DNA of 64,000 nt from Chelatococcus asaccharovorans (GTDB lineage Bacteria > Pseudomonadota > Alphaproteobacteria > Rhizobiales > Beijerinckiaceae), in contig NZ_QJJK01000017.1 in the NCBI RefSeq assembly GCF_003201475.1, forward strand, positions 62,001-126,000, written 5' to 3'. Each line of letters begins with the position of its first letter. The stretch's first letter is position 1. Below the pieces are notes generated by a model that was not told the origin of the DNA, did not search any database, and was given only the letters and a program-made list of their open reading frames with translations. A program made the position numbers and the translations under genes. Positions 1 to 7,395 of the stretch are shown piece after piece.

Positions 1-1
1 C

Positions 2-412
2 AAGGTCGCGCCGTACTACTATTACCCGGGCTGGTGGGAAGGTGGCCCGACCATCCACGCCATGGTCAATCTCGACAAGTGGAATGAGCTGCCGAAGCCG
101 TACCAGGCGGCGCTGATCAATGCGGCCGCCTACGCCAACACCATCATGCTGGCGCGCTATGACAAGCTCAATCCGCCCGCCATCAAGCGTCTCGTCGGCG
201 CCGGCACGCAGCTCAAGCCCTATCCGCAGGACGTCATGGAAGCCGCACTCAAGGCGACCAATGAGCTCTATGCGGAGATCAGTGCCAAGAATCCGGATTT
301 CAAAAAGGTCATCGATGCGATGATCGCCTATCGCAATGAGGAATACCTCTGGTGGCAGGTGGCGGAATACACCTATGACAACTTCATGATCCGCGCCCGC
401 GCCCGCGGATAA
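2..412 (+). CDS. TRAP transporter substrate-binding protein DctP, C-terminal part (5' end outside window)
   Basis: The reading frame is open from base 2, so only the last 136 residues are present. They resemble the C-terminal end of periplasmic DctP proteins that capture organic or keto-acid anions for TRAP transporters: an aromatic YYYYPGWWEGG stretch, then NLDKWNELPKPYQAAL and a long helical region ending in EYLWWQVAEYTYDNF. The dctQ and dctM permease genes lie just to the right but on the opposite strand and converge on this gene, so it is not in the same transcript as the permease. A terminator hairpin follows the stop. Family assignment is solid. The substrate cannot be read from this fragment. 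Confidence 0.85.
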   Translation, partial: KVAPYYYYPGWWEGGPTIHAMVNLDKWNELPKPYQAALINAAAYANTIMLARYDKLNPPAIKRLVGAGTQLKPYPQDVMEAALKATNELYAEISAKNPDFKKVIDAMIAYRNEEYLWWQVAEYTYDNFMIRARARG

Positions 413-433
413 GCTTTGTCTCGCAGGGGTTAA

Positions 434-467
434 GGGGGCGGTCATCCGAAGGGGTGGCCGCCCTTTT
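434..467 (+). terminator. Rho-independent terminator after dctP
   Basis: GGGCGGTCA and TGGCCGCCC form a 9-bp stem (one G-U pair) around a short loop, followed directly by TTTT. It begins about 20 bases after the dctP stop codon and reads in the same direction. Confidence 0.7.
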
Positions 468-580
468 CGCGTCCAAGGCCCCGATCCAAGCCCCCGATCC
501 AAGGACCCCTTCCAATGCCCCGTGGCGCTGCCACACGGCAGACCGGCGGCGCCTTGGCGGAGGGCCCGATCAAGAACAAG

Positions 581-610
581 GCCCCGGAGATCGCTCTCCG
601 GGGCCTTTTG
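581..610. terminator. Bidirectional terminator between dctP and dctM
   Basis: GCCCCGGAGA and TCTCCGGGGC pair perfectly around TCGC, with AA before and TTTTG after. It lies between the convergent ends of dctP (412) and dctM (625), where a hairpin of this kind can stop transcription from both sides. Confidence 0.8.
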
Positions 611-624
611 TTGTTCGTGAGCCG

Positions 625-2451
625 CTATTTGAAGTTGAGCGCCGGCGGCGGCAGGTCGTTGCCCAGGCCCGGCGGCGGGGCGAGGCCTTTCAGTTGATCT
701 TCGACCCGCTGCGGATCGACCTGCACCGCCCCATGTTTGTAGTGCATCACCATCTGCGGGAAGAAGATGATCAGCGCCACCATGATCAACTGGATAAAGA
801 CGAAGGGAACCGCGCCCCAGTAGATCTGTCCGGTCGTGATCGGCGCCGTCCGTTTCTTTGTGACTCGGTCGATATAGGCCTCTTTCGGCGCCACCGAGCG
901 CAGGAAGAACAGCGCGAAGCCGAACGGCGGATGCATGAAGCTTGTCTGCATGTTGACCGCCAGCATCACGCCGAACCAGATCAGGTCGATGCCGAGATGG
1001 TCGGCCACCGGCGCAAGCAGTGGAATGATGATGAAGGCGAGCTCGAAGTAATCGAGGAAGAAGGCGAGGATGAAGATCAGAATGTTGACGAAGACGAGGA
1101 AGCCGACTTCGCCGCCGGGTAGTGCAAGCAGCAGTTCTTCCACCCACTTGTGCCCGTCGACACCATAGAAGGTGAGCGAGAAGACGCGGGCGCCAATGAG
1201 AATGAAGATGACGAAAGCGGACAGTTTCGCAGTCGACTCCGTCGCCTGCTTGAGAAGTCCGAAATTGAGGCGCTTGCGCGCGAAGGCGAGTATCACCGCG
1301 CCCGCCGCGCCCATGGCGCCGCCCTCCGTCGGTGTCGCGACGCCGATGAAGATCGTCCCGAGGACGAGGAAGATGAGGCCGAGCGGCGGCACCATCACAA
1401 AGGTGACCTGCTCGGCGAGGCGCGAGATCAGGCGCTTGCCGGTGGAGCGCTCGATGGTCGCCGCGATGAGCGCATAGACCGTGCCGGCGATGAAGGCTTC
1501 CGTCAGGAGGGCCCAGTAGGCGTGCTCGGTACTCTTAAGCACGATATAGAGGCCGACGAGGGCCGCTGTGATGAGGAGCGTCAGGACGATGCGCTGGCTG
1601 CCGAGCAGCCTGTTGAAGAGCGCCGAGAGAAAGGCCACGATCACCGCGATCGACATGGTCAGGACGACGAAGTCGGCACCGGCGCGTACCTCGGTCTGAC
1701 GCATGACGTAATAGGCGGCGAGCCCCGAGAAGGCCACCAGCGCGCCGACCTGCCAGACCCCGCGGTCGCCTCCTTCCTCCCGATGCCCGATCGCATCCGC
1801 GGGCAAGCCGGGTGCGCTGTTCGGATAAATCATGGACATGAGCCAGATATATCCCGCATAGAGAAGGGACAGGATCAGGCCGGGCAGGAAGGCGCCTTCA
1901 TACATATCGCCGACGGAACGGCCGAGCTGATCGGCCATGACGATCAGCACCAAAGACGGCGGGATGATCTGGGCGAGCGTGCCTGATGCGGCAATGACGC
2001 CACTGGCGAGCCGCCTGTCGTAGCCGTAGCGCAACATGATGGGCAGCGAGATCAGGCCCATCGAAATCACCGAGGCCGCGACCACGCCTGTCGTTGCAGC
2101 AAGGAGGGCTCCGACGAACACGACGGCGTAGGCCAGGCCGCCACGCACGGGACCGAACAACTGGCCGATCGTGTCGAGCAGATCCTCGGCCATGCCCGAT
2201 CGTTCGAGCACAAGCCCCATGAAGGTGAAGAAGGGAATCGCCAGCAGCACCTCGTTGTTCATGGTGCCGTAGATGCGCTCCGGCAGCGCCTGCAGGAAGT
2301 TGGGGTTGAACAGCCCAAGCTCGATGCCGACGAAACCGAAGATCAGGCCGTTAGCGGCCAGCGCGAAGGCCGCGGGATAGCCGAGCAGCAGAAGGACAAC
2401 CAGCGCCGCGAACATGATCGGCGCCATATTGTGGATGATGAAGGCGGTCAT
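625..2451 (-). CDS. dctM: TRAP transporter large permease subunit DctM, long form
   Basis: This 608-residue, very hydrophobic protein is the ion-coupled membrane subunit of a TRAP transporter. The N-terminal half has the DctM signature region (FFTFMGLVLERSGMAEDLLD, then PPSLVLIVMADQLG), and the second half has GVATPTEGGAMGAAGA and TSFMHPPFGFALFFLRSVAP. It is longer than the roughly 430 residues of standard DctM: about residues 225-345 form an insertion with a charged loop and three or four extra membrane segments, as known in one subfamily of large TRAP permeases. It lies 30 bases downstream of dctQ in one operon. The substrate is unknown. Confidence 0.92.
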   Translation of the reverse strand: MTAFIIHNMAPIMFAALVVLLLLGYPAAFALAANGLIFGFVGIELGLFNPNFLQALPERIYGTMNNEVLLAIPFFTFMGLVLERSGMAEDLLDTIGQLFGPVRGGLAYAVVFVGALLAATTGVVAASVISMGLISLPIMLRYGYDRRLASGVIAASGTLAQIIPPSLVLIVMADQLGRSVGDMYEGAFLPGLILSLLYAGYIWLMSMIYPNSAPGLPADAIGHREEGGDRGVWQVGALVAFSGLAAYYVMRQTEVRAGADFVVLTMSIAVIVAFLSALFNRLLGSQRIVLTLLITAALVGLYIVLKSTEHAYWALLTEAFIAGTVYALIAATIERSTGKRLISRLAEQVTFVMVPPLGLIFLVLGTIFIGVATPTEGGAMGAAGAVILAFARKRLNFGLLKQATESTAKLSAFVIFILIGARVFSLTFYGVDGHKWVEELLLALPGGEVGFLVFVNILIFILAFFLDYFELAFIIIPLLAPVADHLGIDLIWFGVMLAVNMQTSFMHPPFGFALFFLRSVAPKEAYIDRVTKKRTAPITTGQIYWGAVPFVFIQLIMVALIIFFPQMVMHYKHGAVQVDPQRVEDQLKGLAPPPGLGNDLPPPALNFK

Positions 2452-2481
2452 CAGGCGGTCTCCGCAGCGCGAGGGCGTCGA

Positions 2482-3081
2482 TCAGGGGCGCGATACATTC
2501 GGGTCGATGGTCTCGAGAAGGCGTTCGACCTCGGCTTCCGCCTGACCGGCACCGCCGGCGTGAGGATCGTCAATGTCGCCGCGCATGATGGCGATGCGCT
2601 TGATCAGTTCCGAAATCGCCTGGAAGAACAGGAGGATGAAGCCGATCAGGATCAGGAACTTGGCCGGCCACTGGGGCAGCCCGCCGGCACTCGACGATTG
2701 CTCGTTGATCAGCCAGGAGCGCTCGGCGAAGGGGGCGCTCGTCACGATCATGACGATCGTGAAGGGCAGGAGAAAGAAGACATGGCCGATGATGTCGATC
2801 CAGTCACGGACCCGTTTCGACAGCTGGCTGTTCACGATGTCGATCCGGATATGCTCGTTGGCGATCAGTGTCCAAGGCGCGCACATGAGAAACACGACGC
2901 CGAAGAGAACCCACTGCAGCTCAAGCCACGCATTCGATGAGGTATCGAAGACCTTGCGCACGATGGCGTTGAGGGCGGATACGACGATTGCCGCCAGGAT
3001 GAGCCAGGCGCACCACTTGCCGATGCGCGTGTTGATGGCGTCAATGATCCGGCTGATGGCCAGAAGTAAGGACACGTCCAC
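2482..3081 (-). CDS. dctQ: TRAP transporter small permease subunit DctQ
   Basis: A 199-residue protein with four predicted membrane segments, typical of the DctQ subunit that partners DctM. Supporting features are the WCAWLILAAIVVSALNAIVRK segment, the SNAWLELQWVLFGVVFLMC motif (the conserved E-x-Q-W of DctQ) and LIANEHIRIDIV. It is the first gene of the dctQ-dctM operon. Its last 30 residues are polar and probably cytoplasmic. No separate dctP follows on this strand; the nearest candidate is the convergent gene at the left edge. Confidence 0.9.
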   Translation of the reverse strand: MDVSLLLAISRIIDAINTRIGKWCAWLILAAIVVSALNAIVRKVFDTSSNAWLELQWVLFGVVFLMCAPWTLIANEHIRIDIVNSQLSKRVRDWIDIIGHVFFLLPFTIVMIVTSAPFAERSWLINEQSSSAGGLPQWPAKFLILIGFILLFFQAISELIKRIAIMRGDIDDPHAGGAGQAEAEVERLLETIDPNVSRP

Positions 3082-3415
3082 CTCCCCTCGAAAGAGTTTA
3101 TTCTTGGACCGCGATAACTCTTAAAGTGATGCTGGCATGGCGAGCGCTGTCGCTGCAATGGCTCCGCGCGACAGTCTCGCCTGTGACGGCGCTCATCCGG
3201 GCATGCGAGACGCGTTGCAGGAAGCGCAACTGATCCTGCGTCGATTGAGAATGATACGAAATTCCAATGCCATACAGGTGCAATCCGGTGACCAGAGTTC
3301 GTGCGTAGTCTTTTGCCGGCCTGCAGACAAGCCGCGGGGCAGCCTCAGTTAAGGCGAATAGCGCATCCGAAGCCTATGGACTCGCTAGACTTTGGTCGTA
3401 AAGGGAGACTTGTGC
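3082..3415. other. Intergenic region between moaA and dctQ, no gene seen
   Basis: These 334 bases hold the upstream region of dctQ and lie downstream of moaA, both on the minus strand. The short open frames across it have no family resemblance or convincing start sites. A dctQM promoter must lie here or further upstream, but I cannot point to a clear -35/-10 pair or operator. Confidence 0.4.
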
Positions 3416-4444
3416 CTATCCGCCGGTCACACTCATATGGCGACCGACGGCCGGCCGGGCTTGTCGCCGGTCAATGACGAAATCGTGGCCCTTCGGTTTA
3501 CGCGTGATCGCCTCGGCAATCGCCTGCTCAAGCAGAGCGTCGCATTCGCTGGCGCGCAGCGGCCCGCGCAGGTCGGCGGCATCATCCTGGCCGAGGCACA
3601 TATAGAGCGTACCCGTACAGGTGACGCGTACGCGATTGCAGCTCTCGCAGAAATTATGGGTCATCGGGGTGATGAAGCCGAGCCGTCCGCCTGTCTCGCG
3701 CAGCCTGACGTAACGCGCCGGCCCGCCCGTGCGATCATCCAGGTCTTCCAGCGTGTAGCGTTGCTTGAGCTGCGAGCGGACGAGCGACAGCGGCAGGAAC
3801 TGGTCGATCCGGCCGGGCTCGATCTCGCCGAGCGGCATGACCTCGATCAGCGTGAGCTCCATGCCCAGGCCATGGGCCCACGCAATGAGATCCGGAATCT
3901 CCTGATCGTTCACGCCCTTGAGCGCGACGGTGTTGATCTTGATCGCCAAACCCGCGGCGCGCGCCGCGGCGAGCCCGTCGAGAACGCGGTCGAGATCCCC
4001 CCAGCGGGTGATGGTGCGGAACTTCGCGGGGTCGAGCGTGTCGAGGGACACGTTGATCCGCCGCACGCCGCAGGCGGCGAGCGCCTCGGCATGCCGGGCG
4101 AGCTGCGTGCCATTGGTGGTCAGCGTCAGTTCATCGAGATGCCCGGCGTCGAGATGCCGCGAGAGTGACTTGAACAGGCTGAGGATATCGCGCCGGACGA
4201 GCGGTTCGCCGCCTGTGATGCGCAGCTTGCGCACGCCGCGTCGCACGAAGGCACTGCACAGCCGGTCGAGCTCCTCAAGCGAAAGCAGATCGCGCTTCGG
4301 CAGGAAATGCATGTCTTCCGCCATGCAATAGACACAGCGCAGGTCACAGCGATCGGTCACCGACACCCGGAGATAGGTGATCGCCCGCCCGAAAGGGTCG
4401 ATGAACGGCATGGCCATTCCGAGACTGTCCTGCGGCATCAACAT
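3416..4444 (-). CDS. moaA: GTP 3',8-cyclase MoaA (molybdenum cofactor biosynthesis)
   Basis: MoaA is a radical-SAM enzyme that, with MoaC, converts GTP to cyclic pyranopterin monophosphate in molybdopterin synthesis. The N-terminal [4Fe-4S] motif is CDLRCVYC (CxxxCxxC) and the C-terminal cluster is in [24 protein letters not shown] is the SAM-binding GGEP region. The protein ends in the conserved Gly-Gly tail (MSVTGG). The frame is open further upstream to a TTG at 4510. I place the start at the ATG at 4444; another ATG at 4411 is directly before the conserved FIDPFGR. It is divergent from the DUF971 gene. Confidence 0.93.
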   Translation of the reverse strand: MLMPQDSLGMAMPFIDPFGRAITYLRVSVTDRCDLRCVYCMAEDMHFLPKRDLLSLEELDRLCSAFVRRGVRKLRITGGEPLVRRDILSLFKSLSRHLDAGHLDELTLTTNGTQLARHAEALAACGVRRINVSLDTLDPAKFRTITRWGDLDRVLDGLAAARAAGLAIKINTVALKGVNDQEIPDLIAWAHGLGMELTLIEVMPLGEIEPGRIDQFLPLSLVRSQLKQRYTLEDLDDRTGGPARYVRLRETGGRLGFITPMTHNFCESCNRVRVTCTGTLYMCLGQDDAADLRGPLRASECDALLEQAIAEAITRKPKGHDFVIDRRQARPAVGRHMSVTGG

Positions 4445-4562
4445 GGTACGAACGTTAGTCGGTTGCGATACATAGCCTCTAACATGGCCTCTCCGCGGCG
4501 AGAATGCCAATCATTTGGAGGTGTCCTTGCGCATCGGTCGGCCGCGGACTGACCACGCAACA

Positions 4563-4646
4563 CAATAGACGAGCCAATTCACCCACCTGCCCAATTCACC
4601 GACCCGCATGGTCCCGGGCGATTCCATTCCAATCGGATTTGCTCTA
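4563..4646 (+). repeat. Dispersed intergenic repeat, copy 1 (partial)
   Basis: It begins near CAATAGACGAG and ends ATTCCATTCCAATCGGATTT followed by GCTC. The last 40 bases match the other copies (6607, 33060, 61574 and, inverted, 60437). It occupies most of the divergent moaA/DUF971 spacer. Confidence 0.7.
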
Positions 4647-4682
4647 GAGGCTATCGGGCAGCCGAGCGAGCAGGAGGTGCCC

Positions 4683-5069
4683 ATGGACACTGCGCAGGAT
4701 CAGGCCCCTTGGCCGACGGAATTGCGTCTGTCGCCTGACAAGCGCACGCTGACGGTTGCCTTTGACGACGGCCGGACATTCGCGTTGAGCGCTGAGTATC
4801 TGAGGGTCAAGAGCCCATCGGCCGAAGTGCGCGGCCATTCGCCGAGTGAGCGCAAGACCGTGGGTGGCAAGATCGACGTCGCCATTCTGTCGATCGAGCG
4901 CATGGGGCACTATGCCGTACGCCTCGTCTTCGACGACATGCATGACACAGGGATCTACACGTGGGGATATCTCCACGAGCTCGGCGCAAAACAGACCGAA
5001 ATCTGGGCGTCCTACCTCGACGAGCTCAACAGCAAGGGCCTGCGACGCGAACCGCCGGTTCGCGGCTAG
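4683..5069 (+). CDS. DUF971 domain-containing protein
   Basis: A 128-residue protein. The start is the ATG at 4683, preceded by an AGGAGG ribosome-binding site at 4671. It matches the DUF971 (gamma-butyrobetaine hydroxylase N-terminal-like) fold: PTELRLSPDKRTLTVAFDDG, then FALSAEYLRVKSPSAEVRGH and HDTGIYTWGYLHELG. Members are small proteins often encoded beside iron-sulfur carrier or cofactor genes, and here the neighbour is moaA (divergent, 238 bases between starts). A role in iron-sulfur or molybdenum-cofactor supply is possible but is inferred only from position. Confidence 0.85.
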   Translation: MDTAQDQAPWPTELRLSPDKRTLTVAFDDGRTFALSAEYLRVKSPSAEVRGHSPSERKTVGGKIDVAILSIERMGHYAVRLVFDDMHDTGIYTWGYLHELGAKQTEIWASYLDELNSKGLRREPPVRG

Positions 5070-5183
5070 CGCTCCATGTGACCGCGGGAGCGGTCGAACG
5101 GTCAACGCACCGTGAAGAAAGCCGACCGCCACAGATGCTTCCTTGGGAGCACGCGATGGCCGGTCGGCTTGCCGCAGTGAAAA

Positions 5184-5211
5184 GAGGGCGGGCGGAGGCC
5201 TGCCCCTTTTT
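5184..5211. terminator. Bidirectional terminator between DUF971 gene and L,D-transpeptidase gene
   Basis: AGGGCGGGC and GCCTGCCCCT form a GC-rich stem with one bulge around a GGAG loop. It is followed by TTTTTG on the plus strand and by a T-rich run on the minus strand. It sits between the convergent stops at 5069 and 5215. Confidence 0.7.
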
Positions 5212-5214
5212 GTA

Positions 5215-5793
5215 TCAACGCTGGACGACGACGCGGGTACCGACGCGCACGCGGGAGTAGAGGTCGATGACGTCCTCGTTCATCATGCGGAAACAGCCCG
5301 AAGAGACGGCTTGGCCGATGCTGTCGGGCTCGTTGGAGCCATGGATGCGGTAGAGGGTCGAGCCGAGGTAGAGCGCGCGCGCCCCGAGCGGGTTGTCGGG
5401 ACCGCCGGCCATGTGCCGCGGCAGGTCGGGACGACGCTTGAGCATCTGCGGCGGAGGCGTCCAGCCCGGCCATTCGCGCTTCTGCGTGACGGTCTTGGTT
5501 CCGCCCCAGGTGAACCCGGGACGTCCGACACCGACGCCGTAGCGGATCGCCGTTCCGCCGGGCTGCACCAGATAGAGGCGCCGCTCCGTGGTGGAAACGA
5601 TGATCGTGCCCGGTCCGTGCGGGCCGTTATAGGTCACGACTTCACGCGGAATAGCCGACGCCTGCGGCCGGAAGCTCTCCGGCTGTGTGGCGAGGGGCTG
5701 CCGCGTCAGCGGGTCGATCTGGTAAGCGCTCGCGGGGGTGGCGAGAATGGCGGCACAAAAAACGCCCGCGAAAGCAGCAAGCTTCGCACTCAT
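5215..5793 (-). CDS. L,D-transpeptidase (YkuD family), exported
   Basis: A 192-residue protein with a signal peptide (residues 1-23, cleavage after ATPASA). The YkuD catalytic motif is complete: His151-Gly-Ser, then Ser165-Ser-Gly-Cys167-Phe-Arg169. Cys167 is the expected nucleophile that forms 3-3 cross-links in peptidoglycan or attaches proteins to it. Residues 62-95 are the first strand region (GTIIVSTTERRLYLV), and PGFTWGGTK is typical of ErfK/YbiS-like proteins of Hyphomicrobiales. It is monocistronic, with a terminator directly after the stop. Confidence 0.93.
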   Translation of the reverse strand: MSAKLAAFAGVFCAAILATPASAYQIDPLTRQPLATQPESFRPQASAIPREVVTYNGPHGPGTIIVSTTERRLYLVQPGGTAIRYGVGVGRPGFTWGGTKTVTQKREWPGWTPPPQMLKRRPDLPRHMAGGPDNPLGARALYLGSTLYRIHGSNEPDSIGQAVSSGCFRMMNEDVIDLYSRVRVGTRVVVQR

Positions 5794-6117
5794 GTTGGCC
5801 TCGAAGTTCGACGTCGCAGGGTCTGAATCCCGCGACCGCCTGTCCTAATTTAGGTGATTATCAGGCGGCAACTTGTCTAAAGAATGCGTAAGCTGCAACA
5901 GCGATAAGCGCGATATTTCTCTCACAGCAGCGTGATCATCGCGAGCGTGTCAGGCCGGCAACAGTCCCGCATGCGTCCTGAGCTTCGGATGACGCCGCAT
6001 GCCTCGGGTGCGTGCGCACGCCAGTCTGCATGCCACGGCGAGGTTGGCAGGCCTTCATCAACAGCCGGTATCGGGATGGTGTGCCGGGCGCGGGTCACGC
6101 CATCGGCAATGGCATCA
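5794..6117. other. Intergenic region, no gene recognised
   Basis: These 324 bases are upstream of the L,D-transpeptidase gene and downstream of the lipoprotein gene. The TGTCTAA...GATAATTA-type AT-richer stretch around 5850-5930 may hold the transpeptidase promoter, but no clear hexamer pair stands out. Short open frames here lack support. Confidence 0.35.
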
Positions 6118-6591
6118 TCACTGCCAGGGCGGCGCCCCGGGCCGTGGCGGCCGGCCGGCCATAGGCGGCCGCGCGCCGATGGGGCCGCGCGGCCCCATTG
6201 CGGCGGGACGCGGGCCTATTCCCGGGCGACCGTAAGCACCAGGCGGGCGATAGCCCGGTCCGCGGAACCCGGGGGGCCGTCCCGGCCCGGGGCCGATATA
6301 ACGCGGTCCGCGATAGCCCACAGGCGGCCCATAGGCCGGCCGGCCGGGATAGACCCGCGGCGGTCCGTAGCCGTAACGGGGGTAGTAGCGGTAGCGTGGG
6401 TAATAGCCTGCACCGTAGACCACCGGTGCGGGAGGTGGCGGATAGCCGTAGTTCACCCAGGAGCCGCTATAATAGCCGGCCCCGCCGGAATAGTAGACCG
6501 GCCCGGCGCTGCCGCCGGAGACGCAGCCCGTCAAGCCGAGCGCGCTGGCCAACAGGACAATTCCGGTCAGCGCTCCGCGAGCCAGGTTCAT
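6118..6591 (-). CDS. Predicted Gly/Pro/Tyr-rich outer lipoprotein, unknown function
   Basis: A 157-residue protein with a lipoprotein signal: a charged start, a hydrophobic core and the lipobox LTGC, so Cys23 should be lipidated. The mature chain is low complexity, first Tyr-rich (YYPRYRYYPRYGYGPP) and then Gly-Pro-Arg-rich with repeated GPRG, PPG and GRP units. No enzymatic domain is visible. Such proteins are common and uncharacterised in Hyphomicrobiales and may bind cell wall or polymers through stacked aromatics, which is speculation. The start at 6591 gives a sound signal peptide. Confidence 0.6.
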   Translation of the reverse strand: MNLARGALTGIVLLASALGLTGCVSGGSAGPVYYSGGAGYYSGSWVNYGYPPPPAPVVYGAGYYPRYRYYPRYGYGPPRVYPGRPAYGPPVGYRGPRYIGPGPGRPPGFRGPGYRPPGAYGRPGIGPRPAAMGPRGPIGARPPMAGRPPRPGAPPWQ

Positions 6592-6606
6592 ATCTCATCT
6601 CCCGTA

Positions 6607-6707
6607 GAGCACGTCCGCCTTGTGCGGATTGGCTCTGCTGAATAACTGACGAACAAATTCGTCGGCTTCGATGGTATCAGACGATTCCATCCAGGTCGGA
6701 TTTGCCC
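6607..6707 (+). repeat. Dispersed intergenic repeat, copy 2
   Basis: About 101 bp, from GAGCACGTCCGCCTTGTGCG to CCAGGTCGGATTTGCCC. It aligns over its full length with the copies at 61574-61675 and (inverted) 60437-60540, and in part with those at 33060, 39061 and 4563. It starts 15 bases upstream of the lipoprotein start codon. Confidence 0.8.
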
Positions 6708-7055
6708 GGCGAAGAGGGCCAGCTTCCACCACAGAATTGTGAAGGAAATTCGCGGCAAAAAAACGTCGCTTATACGGCGTCTCTTCGCGGATATCGCGCG
6801 CTTATGCAAGCAGGGCTTCAATTTCCGCGCGGCAACCGAGCCGATCGGCGGCCTTGAGGATGACGGGTCGGGCCGCTGTGATGTCGATGCCGTCGCGGCT
6901 ATTGCGGGCAGACAGCCCGCGGCGGCACGCCATCGGGGCCGATCGGACAGGCGGTCGGCAGGTGCATGACAATGAACGCCGCCGATGCAATGTCCCCTGA
7001 GGGGCAGTTGCCCCAGAACGACCTGTCTTGATGTCAGCTAAGTTCTTGAAAACGA
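6708..7055. other. Intergenic region before tRNA-Val, no gene recognised
   Basis: These 348 bases lie downstream of the minus-strand tRNA. The open frames across it have no recognisable family, and one runs straight through the tRNA, which argues against it. Confidence 0.4.
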
Positions 7056-7130
7056 TGGTGGGTGCGACAGGGATTGAACCTGTGACCCCTGCCGTGTGAA
7101 GGCAGTGCTCTCCCGCTGAGCTACGCACCC
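7056..7130 (-). tRNA. tRNA-Val(CAC)
   Basis: On the minus strand the acceptor arm GGGTGCG pairs with CGCACCC. It is followed by discriminator A and an encoded CCA (75 nt in total). The D-arm is TAGCTCAGC-GGGAGAGCA, the anticodon stem-loop CTGCC-TTCACAC-GGCAG gives anticodon CAC (valine, codon GUG), and the T-arm contains GGTTCAATCC. No integrase or att-like duplication is seen beside it. Confidence 0.95.
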
Positions 7131-7395
7131 ATCGATAGGCGACACCAAAAGCATAGACACCGGCCGAAGGCAAGCCCCATGGCGTACGCCTCGCCAAAAA
7201 GATTGGGGGACACTTACGCATCGGAGAGCTGTGATAAAGCGATGAGGGGACTGGCATGGCGAACTGCGCGACGGGCGGCGCAGTCTGCGCGGAATGTCGT
7301 TATCCACTTGCCAGCCGATCGATGTTTGAAGCATTGAGACACGGCGTTCATACGGGGCGGCCGAGACGGTGCCCATCATAGTCTGAGGATGCATC

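Noticed and set aside
7056-7130. tRNA-Val as an integration site for a genomic island
   Set aside because: No integrase gene, no direct repeat of the tRNA 3' end and no composition change were found next to it.
6739-7394. Open frames around and through the tRNA-Val gene
   Set aside because: They cross the tRNA or lie in repeats and have no homology signal.
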